The position numbers were made by a program, and so were the translations under genes. The notes beneath the pieces are model-generated. The model was not told the DNA's origin, did not search any database, and saw nothing but the letters and a program-made list of their open reading frames with translations. A DNA stretch of 64,000 nucleotides from Magicicada septendecula (lineage: Eukaryota > Arthropoda > Insecta > Hemiptera > Cicadidae). How positions within the stretch are numbered: the stretch's first letter is position 1; every line of letters begins with the position of its first letter. Positions 57,461 to 64,000 of this stretch are shown here, one piece after another. The stretch covers positions 375,243,258 to 375,307,257 of the forward strand of contig CM068372.1 in NCBI GenBank assembly GCA_034769895.1, written 5' to 3'.

Positions 57461-57882
57461 AATTATTTACAGTAAGTAATCATTATTTATTCCGTCTACC
57501 TAGAATAATGTTAGTAAGAAGTGGGAAGAATAATAAATAATATTTATCCTCTACAATAACCTCCCCTCCCCCTAAATTAAATTATCCTTACGATTTGGGA
57601 AAGCATGTTGGAGAAGACAGTTCTGACAAGAATTAAACGGTACAGAAACAGGAATACAACTCATAAACTTGTTTGGTCAGAACTTGTTCGGACTGAAGTG
57701 GTCTTAACTAGCCCGGACTAGTTATGTACTTAGGGAGGCAGTAGAGTGGTCGTACGGAGAATTTAATTTAGGGGGAGGGGAGGTTATTGTAGAGGATAAA
57801 TATTATTTATTATTCTTCCCACTTCTTACTAACATTATTCTAGGTAGACGGAATAAATAATGATTACTTACTGTAAATAATT
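57461..57882. repeat. perfect 123-bp inverted repeat with 176-bp spacer
   Basis: Arm 57461-57583 and the reverse complement of 57760-57882 are identical at every base I compared. The spacer 57584-57759 has no frame of note. The right arm ends three bases before the dispersed repeat at 57885. Perfect identity means a recent origin, gene conversion or an assembly artefact. Confidence 0.95.
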
Positions 57883-58322
57883 GAAGGAGCGAAGGGAGTT
57901 CTCAGCAACCGTCTGGCATTTTCTTGTCTGTCTATCTATCTATTTGTCTGTTTGGGGTATGCTTCACGATAACTTCCTAACGCACCAACCCCGATTTTCG
58001 TAAAACGTGGCCTGTGTAGGCCTATATGTTTACTTTTACTCTACAGAATCCTTTTTTTTTGGAGATTAATCCTTATATTAGGAGTCCTTCAACTTGTCTT
58101 GGGTGAGATTCCTTCCTTTAGTCTTTTCTGTCTAGTCTCTCTTGACTGCCTCTTGTTCTTTTTCTGACCCCGATGCTACAGTAATCGAGGGCTAGGGTGT
58201 CTTTTTTTTCAATTCTAATTTCTTAATTTTACGGGGCTTATTAATGCCTATAGGTGAGCACTGGAAATACTAAGAAACTTTCAGTATCACAATAACAGAT
58301 ACAAAGCCACCAAATCCTATCT

Positions 58323-58523
58323 CAGAAAGAGAAGGGTGAGGGCGAATCTCCTACGCCCCAAAACAGGGGCCTTTCGGCTAAGGTAAGCCTAACAGAAGAA
58401 TCTCTGGTCCTACTGGTAGCGGGTTGTGCAACAGGCCAGTAACCTGTTTATGTAAAACTTTGAAGTACTTGTAGTATCCAAAACAGCCTCGGAGTAAGGT
58501 GTGGAAACTGTGGCAGTAGGACC
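58323..58523. repeat. dispersed 0.2-kb repeat, copy 2
   Basis: Counterpart of 14226-14432, sharing CTCCTGTGCC/CTCCTACGCC, AAAACAGGGGCCTT, GGTTGTGCAACAGGCCAGTA and GGAAACTGTGGCAGTAGGACC. In both places it lies directly beside non-LTR coding sequence. Confidence 0.7.
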
Positions 58524-58530
58524 GTGGCAA

Positions 58531-58665
58531 AGAGGATCGATTGTCGAAAGCCGCACTGAACTATAAAGCCGTTGGCAGAAGAGCCGTGGGTCGTCAGAAG
58601 ATGGGATGGGTGCCGGAACAGGTTTATATAGCCTAATAGTTGAAGAGGAGAAGAAGAAGAGATTT
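58531..58665 (+). pseudogene. non-LTR retrotransposon 3' tail fragment
   Basis: The plus strand reads KEDRLSKAALNYKAVGRRAV and GWVPEQVYIA, followed by GAAGAGGAGAAGAAGAAG. Same family as 13896-14225 and 62697-63215. Confidence 0.7.
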
Positions 58666-59060
58666 ATTATAAAAAAAGAGGGGTTACAGGAGGCAAAAGT
58701 GTGAGGGGGTCCACAATTTGAAAAAACGCAAGAGTCTATATAGAGTTATTTCAATTAATATTAACGTAAAAAATTTAATTAACATAGTTTCGATTAATAT
58801 TATTTACTATTCAACATTATTAGCTATTAATGTCCACTTAAAATTGCTCATTGTTTATAGCAAATCCAGGTCAATAAGAGAAATCGTTTTCAACACTTGA
58901 AATTAGTTTTAACTCAGATTATCTCTACCAAATTAAAGGGAATTTTGACCAAAATATGAATTTAGTGTTTACTTTTGAAAGTAACTACAGAGCATTTTAA
59001 ACAGAATCTAAATATAGTGTAGAGTTTTGGAAATTTCAGGGCCGAAAAATGGAATCCATT

Positions 59061-59434
59061 TAAATTCATCCCAGTCTTTTTTAGCTCGTCATTTAAGGTG
59101 CGTGTATGTTTTCAAAAAGATTTTTATGCCTCCTGTCGTTTAAGTTCAGAAGCATAGAATATCGAAAATATTCCTATAATATTATTAAATACTGGTTTTA
59201 TACATCGAAATAAATGGCTTCTATGAAAAGAAATATGAAAAATATATGAATGAAAAGTAATTAAGTATAATTAAATAAATAGGTGTGTTTATTTTTATAT
59301 CGTTAAGAAACCAACGATTTTTTATCAACTTTAAAATATCAAAACGCGTACAAACACAATCTATTAACATCTGTAGAGAATAGAGACACATGCACGAGGG
59401 AACCTTGAAACATAATTACGTCACAACTATGACG
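59061..59434. other. AT-rich, no gene
   Basis: No recognisable frame or repeat. A 115-codon plus frame begins at 59390 and runs through the hairpin at 59435. Because it spans the hairpin and has no recognised motif, it is not called. Confidence 0.4.
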
Positions 59435-59475
59435 TACGAGGCCGACGAAAAGAAGTCTTTTTCGTCGGCCTCGTA
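59435..59475. repeat. perfect 17-bp stem hairpin flanked by ATGACGTAC repeats
   Basis: TACGAGGCCGACGAAAA (59435-59451) and its exact complement (59459-59475) enclose a 7-base loop. ATGACGTAC occurs at both sides as a direct repeat overlapping the stem ends, and it contains a TGACGT CRE-like core. Confidence 0.85.
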
Positions 59476-59784
59476 TGACGTACTACACGCACAAAGACCA
59501 GTGCATCATTCATTCAAAAAGGTAACGAACCTGCGTGTGCCATTTTTTTGTTCAGCCAGTATATATTTAGCGATTACGAAACGGCGAACCCACGTGGTCG
59601 AGCTAAACACGACAATCGGCAACTGTATCGAGAGATACAGTTCATACATGGCGATACAGCTCGCAAACCTGTTCGCGTTGAATTCCTCGTTGCCACCAAC
59701 TAATCTTTGTCTATTCATATTCACGAGTTCTAAGTAAACTGTATGATGATTTTACTTCCTATTATACGATAATACATTAGAAGA

Positions 59785-60263
59785 CAGAGGCGGATCCAGC
59801 AAGCAATTTTGGGGAGACAAATAGTTGACTTTAGGAGGGGGGACATGACGAGGTGGGCCATTTTTTAATGGTCTAAAGTATAAATGATAGGAATGAGTGA
59901 AGATAAAAAAATACAGCGAGTTTTTATCAACACAATAAGTTTATTAACGGACAAGTATAAAATCATAACTGTATTTGTCAGTTCATTGTTCTTTTAATAA
60001 TAGGCCTATTCACTTAGGACCTACAGTGTAAACTACACACTACTCATTTAAGATATAAATCAAATAAAAATTGACATGAAAGTAAGGTACAGTTACAATT
60101 TAAAGTAATTTTAGAGTAAAACCACGAAACTGCATAATGTAATATAAATTTTTTATCATATTCACAATAACAAAACCATTCTACAATCACAAGATGAAAC
60201 AAAATTTGTCTGAAGTGACCATTTGGTGCGGGGAGAGGAAATTTTCCCCATCCCTTGCGCCTT
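59785..60263. mobile_element. GGCGGATCCA-type hAT-like MITE
   Basis: The 479-bp unit starts CAGAGGCGGATCCAGC. It is flanked by perfect 8-bp direct repeats TTAGAAGA (59777-59784 and 60264-60271). No transposase is present. It is the uninterrupted relative of 35943-36786. The right terminus has decayed but the target duplication fixes the boundary. Confidence 0.82.
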
Positions 60264-60271
60264 TTAGAAGA

Positions 60272-61111
60272 TGAAGTCAATAGTTTTATAATCGCTTAGC
60301 TGTCTTAGGCATAGGCAAATTCTTTTATCTTCTCCGTATAAATTCATAAAAAAAAAATATACAAGTAAAACCTATACTAAAGCAGCTCTTTAAATGCCGA
60401 AGAATCGTCTATAACGCACTTCGACGACCGAACGCTACAACCGGTGTGACCAATAACATTGTATTTTATATTGTATTCTTTTGTTTTCAATACCATTACT
60501 TTGTTGTCATTATTGTCTACATGTCCGTATTGTCATTAAAATACAATAACATAATCAAATATGAGTAATAAAATAATGTGTGTTGCGGTATTTACAGGTA
60601 TCGTGAATGCTCGTATCCATTCAGAGAAATAATACAGAGGTAGGCGGATATAAAACTGCAACGCTTCACTTGTTGGTTCAAAGAAATAATGTAAATTACT
60701 CCACACTGTCTTCAAAAATACTACGTACGCTAGGGTGGGCCGAAAAATATTTTTATTTTTTGTTCGATTCGGTGTACCGCGGAAAACTTGCCCCTAGGAG
60801 AGATAAGTAAAATAAATAAAAAATCGCTTAATATCTTCCGTTTGTGCATCGCCCCCGCAAATCATAAAAACTGATCAATTTTAACAATTTTTCGTAATTA
60901 TAAAAAAGCGAAACGTTTTCTATGTAAGTCAAACGCTACAGCTTTAGATAATTAAAGAATAGCACAGGGAAGATAAATAAATTATAAAAGCATATATGTT
61001 TCAACATTTTTGGTCGCGCATTGCATCTGAAAAACACATTTTAACATTAAAATTGAAAATATTGGATTTTTACATTAGTCAACGATAAATGTTACGATCT
61101 ATGGCATTATG
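60272..61111. other. no recognisable gene
   Basis: AT-rich sequence with a 67-codon plus frame (60607-60810) lacking recognisable motifs. Confidence 0.4.
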
Positions 61112-61277
61112 TCAATTCATTCGTTTTGGTGTTTGGTACTGAAACTCAGATTTGTGCGAAAAACGTGACATGATGGATCGCGAAAGAAGCATCGGTCTGA
61201 TGAACCCATCCGTGGACTTGGCACCAACGACTTTTTGTGACGCTTCTGTTCTGTAACCAGGTTCACACATCGCTCCA
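61112..61277 (-). CDS. candidate terminal exon, unknown protein
   Basis: The minus strand after a possible acceptor (CATACGTAAGCAG) reads MCEPGYRTEASQKVVGAKST, FIRPMLLSRSIMSRFSHKSE and FQYQTPKRMN to a TGA. The reading has mixed codon use and lacks the Lys/Asn/Phe bias of chance AT-rich frames. No domain or partner exon was found, and a polypyrimidine tract is poor. A transposon relic is equally possible. Confidence 0.28.
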
Positions 61278-61414
61278 CTGCTTACGTATGACATGGAAAC
61301 TTGTCAAAATTCAATTCAGTTGCTGTTCCTGAATTTAGTAGTTGAAATACAATTTTTTTAAAAATTAGATTCTTGGATTTCGTTGTCCATGACGATGACG
61401 TGTCCGTTACTTAA

Positions 61415-61485
61415 CTAAATATAATTAGTTCACTACCGTCTCGGAACACAATGTTCCGAGTCGGCAGTGAGTTAATTATATTTAG
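61415..61485. repeat. hairpin, 34-bp arms, 3-bp loop
   Basis: Arm CTAAATATAATTAGTTCACT... (61415-61448) and its partner (61452-61485) pair with four mismatches around CAA. Almost no loop is left, so it is a near-perfect palindrome. Confidence 0.88.
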
Positions 61486-61847
61486 CAAAAATTAGACTTA
61501 ACCACTAAATTGTGTTTATCTTTTTCTTTGTCTCCGTTAAGTTCTAAACTTAGTAAAAAGAAACTAAGTTGTGGCTACCATTGGAAACTCCCAGTGTTGT
61601 GCAATGTCGTGTCAAGACGGGACAGACGTAGCGTGCCGGCAATGTAACGGACAAGTGAACAATTAGGCCTTAAGTAACACGCACCGGTCACCGATTACAG
61701 CACTGACCTACAAACTAGCTCTCGGTACGGCGTTTTACGCAGCCCTTATCAAGTATGCTAACACAGGCCTAAGTTTGTTACATTCCACTACGCAAACCTA
61801 CGTAGTTTCACTATTTACAACACTATTTTGGTTTTAACATAGCCTAC

Positions 61848-62289
61848 TGTTACGACAGTCTCACTGATCGTCGTATGGTACAGTGGAAACCAAAAGAAAA
61901 GACACCAATGAAGTCACTAAAAACCAGCTTTAATTATCACAACTAACAGTTTGTAATCAACAAGTTATTCAACAAGATTATACTCGTACAATAATTCACA
62001 TTAAATTTGGCCACACATAATAATAATGTCAACTAATAGAGTCCCGCACAATAATCACTTTTCACTAACAGCCACTTGAAACCCACTGAGTAATTGCCCG
62101 AAGTAAACTAATTTCCAAGCGGCAGGTGTGGGCTATTTATCGTCCGCAGGGTTCCATAATATGCGTCCTTAACAAGCACTCGAAAATTCTAGAGGATACT
62201 TCAGCGCGGCCTTGGCAGAAACACACACCAGCAGGGCTGGTCGAGAAGCTTGTGGAACGACACCATCGAACGCACGAGAACGTTCCGCA
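61848..62289 (-). mobile_element. solo LTR-like element, copy 3
   Basis: Starts TGTTACGACAGTC and is similar along its length to 33767-34247 (GATCGTCGTATGGTACAGTGG, GACACCAATG, ATAATAATGTCAACTAATAG). On the minus strand it has GGAACGTTCTCG at its start and TAGAATTTTCGAG about 60 bp before a TATA-like GATAAATAGCC. These are heat-shock-element pairs ahead of a TATA box. No internal region and no clear target duplication. Confidence 0.65.
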
Positions 62290-62348
62290 TTAAATACGTT
62301 TATCTCTATTAATAACAAATGTTTTCCCGTCATCGTCTCGACTGATAT

Positions 62349-62404
62349 TTTCTTCTTCTTCTTCTTCTTCTTCTTCTTCTTCTTCTTCTTCTTCTTCTTC
62401 TTCA
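62349..62404. repeat. TTC microsatellite
   Basis: About 18 uninterrupted TTC units. Long lysine or phenylalanine runs in frames here are artefacts of it. Confidence 0.97.
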
Positions 62405-62696
62405 TCTGGCCCTTCTGCTTCTCAACGTCGGATTGTAGGGAGCCTCCGTCTGTCCATCGCCGCCATCTATTCCTGTTCTGTCCATGCACACAGCCTTCAT
62501 TTCCTGTAAACTCTTCCCACGGTCCTGTCCTGTCCCCAGTCGCGCAATGATGACTGATTTTTCATCATTGGTCTTCTCCGGCTTTACTTCAAGTTACTGT
62601 TTCAATTTTTCTTGCTTTATCTGGCCTATTTGCATGTCCCAACCACTTCAGTTGCCTCACCTCCAGCAAATCCATTAGAGGCTCCTTTTCCTTCTT

Positions 62697-63215
62697 CTCC
62701 TCTTCAAGAATTAGGTTATATAAACCTGTTCCGGCACCCATCTCTTCCTCAGACGACCCACGTATCTTCTACCAATGGCTTTATAGTTCAGTGGCGTTTT
62801 CGGCCTTCGATCCTCTGTCATCCTTTGCAGATGATCCCACCATTGTCTTCTGTATATTGAAATAAATTCGTTTATGTCCTTTACTTCGAGTTCTACTCTG
62901 ATGTCCTCATTCCTTATTCTATCTTGCAATGTATAATTTAAAGTATTTCGAAGAAACTGCATTTCAGCGCTCTGAATCTTGCCGCTTTCCTATTTTGTCA
63001 TGACCCACGCCTCACTCGCATAAATCAATGTGGGTACTGCGGGCTTTACTCCCAAGTTTCGTCAGATCGTCTCATTTCTAAGCGATCTTTTCTTGTTTTC
63101 CCTATTATTTTCGTGAGAAACCTCATATCTTTTAATGTTATTCTACTTGCCTGTTTGTCAAGGATAGTTCAATTGTCTGCTCCATGCATTATTCTTGGTA
63201 GTGTTGCTTTCTTCC
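62697..63215 (-). pseudogene. non-LTR retrotransposon 3' end
   Basis: This is the best copy of its family in the window. The minus strand has PTLIYASEAWVMTK, IQSAEMQFLRNTLNYTLQDR, RIRNEDIRVELEVKDINEF, RRQWWDHLQRMTEDRRPK and YKAIGRRYVGRLRKRWVPEQ, followed by a GAAGAGGAGAAGAAGG tail. The motif order (YGxExW, AEMxFLR, DRIRNExIR, WxDHLQRM) is that of insect endonuclease/reverse transcriptase C-termini. One stop lies after MTK. Confidence 0.88.
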
Positions 63216-64000
63216 CTTTTTCCTATAAGTGCAGGGTCGGATTAGAAGCGCGTGGCGCCCTATGCTGCCATCAGACTGGTGCCCCCCCCCATTCAAAATT
63301 CAACCTTTTATCCATTATTTACACTGATAAATGGCATACACAATTTCGAAAGTTAACAGTTATTTTATTAAACTCTCAAACTACAACAAACATTTAGCTA
63401 AATAATGATTACAATGAGTACAGTAGTATTTAAGCTTAGAAAATACTACTCGATCCATTTTTTCTTGATTTTAACTTAACGAAGTCTTGTATAATTTCTT
63501 CATTATACATGCCCTTCATCTTGTATGCCCTCCTTCATTATAAAATACTCAGACTTCTTCACAGTCAGTCTTACAATTCCCTTTGACTCATGACAAACAT
63601 TTCTGATATCCTGTATCAGTGTAATTGGAACCCATTTAGCTTCTAAAGGTCCTGTAATTTAAGTCTTTTTTTAAGTGTTCGTCCACTTTAAGTTTGTACG
63701 TAGGTCATGTCTATACGCTTAGCATTGTTTTCGTAGCAGTTTATTTATTAAAAAATGGCCTCGAATTGGAAAATATTAGAACTGTGACCTGTAGATCACT
63801 GAACAAAGAAGAAAATGTAAAAACGTTTGTACTGTATAAGCAGGTGAAGCGAAGAGAATTTGAGGACGACAAATGATGTAACATGATGATGATGATGCTA
63901 ATAATGATAATGATTTTAAGTTGTGTATATTGCTCACAGTTACAAAACATCCTGATTTTCTCACAACGCGACATGATTCTTAACGTTTTATAATTATGTC
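63216..64000. other. no recognisable gene
   Basis: GCAGGGTCGGATTAGAAG near 63230 resembles a hAT-like MITE terminus, but the partner is outside the window or lost. An (ATG)n run lies at 63881-63897. The remaining frames are short. Confidence 0.4.

Larger units (their letters stand above)
57885..59060. repeat. dispersed repeat, copy 2, interrupted
   Basis: Aligns with 27214-27770 at its start (GTTCTCAG...TGTCTGTCTATC...CCGATTTTCGTAAAAC) and again from about 58680 (GGCAAAAGTGTGAGGGGG ... TTTTGGAAATTTCAGGGCC). The gap at about 58060-58670 holds inserted sequence, including a 0.2-kb repeat and a non-LTR tail. Confidence 0.65.

Noticed and set aside
59390..59737. 115-codon plus frame
   Set aside because: Runs through the 59435 hairpin, is overlapped by an antisense frame of 72 codons and has no recognisable domain.
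62169..62550. Frames of 106-112 codons with long Lys or Phe runs
   Set aside because: Produced by reading the TTC microsatellite at 62349-62404; they also overlap each other on opposite strands.

Overview
The window looks like nuclear DNA from an animal with a large, repeat-rich, AT-rich genome, most probably an insect. The evidence is one spliced gene with a TATA/Inr promoter, BEL and Ty3/gypsy retrotransposons, hAT, Tigger and mariner DNA transposons, and many decayed non-LTR retrotransposon ends of a kind common in insects. Species was not determined. No bacterial gene, CRISPR array, rRNA or intact tRNA was seen.

Layout. 1-8.5 kb: decayed non-LTR fragments, a nearly complete Tigger (pogo-type) element with a TA target duplication (781-3143), and a long-TIR foldback element inserted in a non-LTR copy (5465-5971). 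8.5-11.2 kb: a broken hAT element with a TTF-type zinc finger and a perfect 8-bp target duplication. 11.2-20.2 kb: a tRNA-derived SINE, non-LTR ends and a long AT-rich stretch without genes.

20.2-29.7 kb, minus strand: the one convincing host gene. Three exons (29542-29578, 22664-22801, 20225-20403) join in phase to give a 117-residue protein with a signal peptide, a short Ser/Tyr/Arg/Gln-rich ectodomain, one membrane span and a basic tail with a YDIM sorting-type motif. A TATA box and TCAG initiator lie 32 bp apart upstream. Its introns hold nested transposons, including a mariner relic inside another element and a hAT-type element carrying a second long-TIR element.

30-38.5 kb: three unassigned ORFs or exon candidates are spread over the right half of the window (30.6, 37.3 and 61.1 kb). 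This stretch also has a 102-bp-arm hairpin and solo-LTR-like copies with heat-shock-element motifs.

38.5-54.0 kb: a Ty3/gypsy element (1.54-kb LTRs, minus strand) sits in a CTT microsatellite and is itself split by a 6.4-kb BEL/Pao element with a perfect 5-bp target duplication, which interrupts the gypsy RNase H codons. Both are frameshifted. The BEL copy has also lost most of its protease domain.

54-64 kb: more non-LTR debris, a tetrameric heat-shock element, a perfect 123-bp inverted repeat, second copies of two dispersed repeats and a third solo-LTR-like copy.
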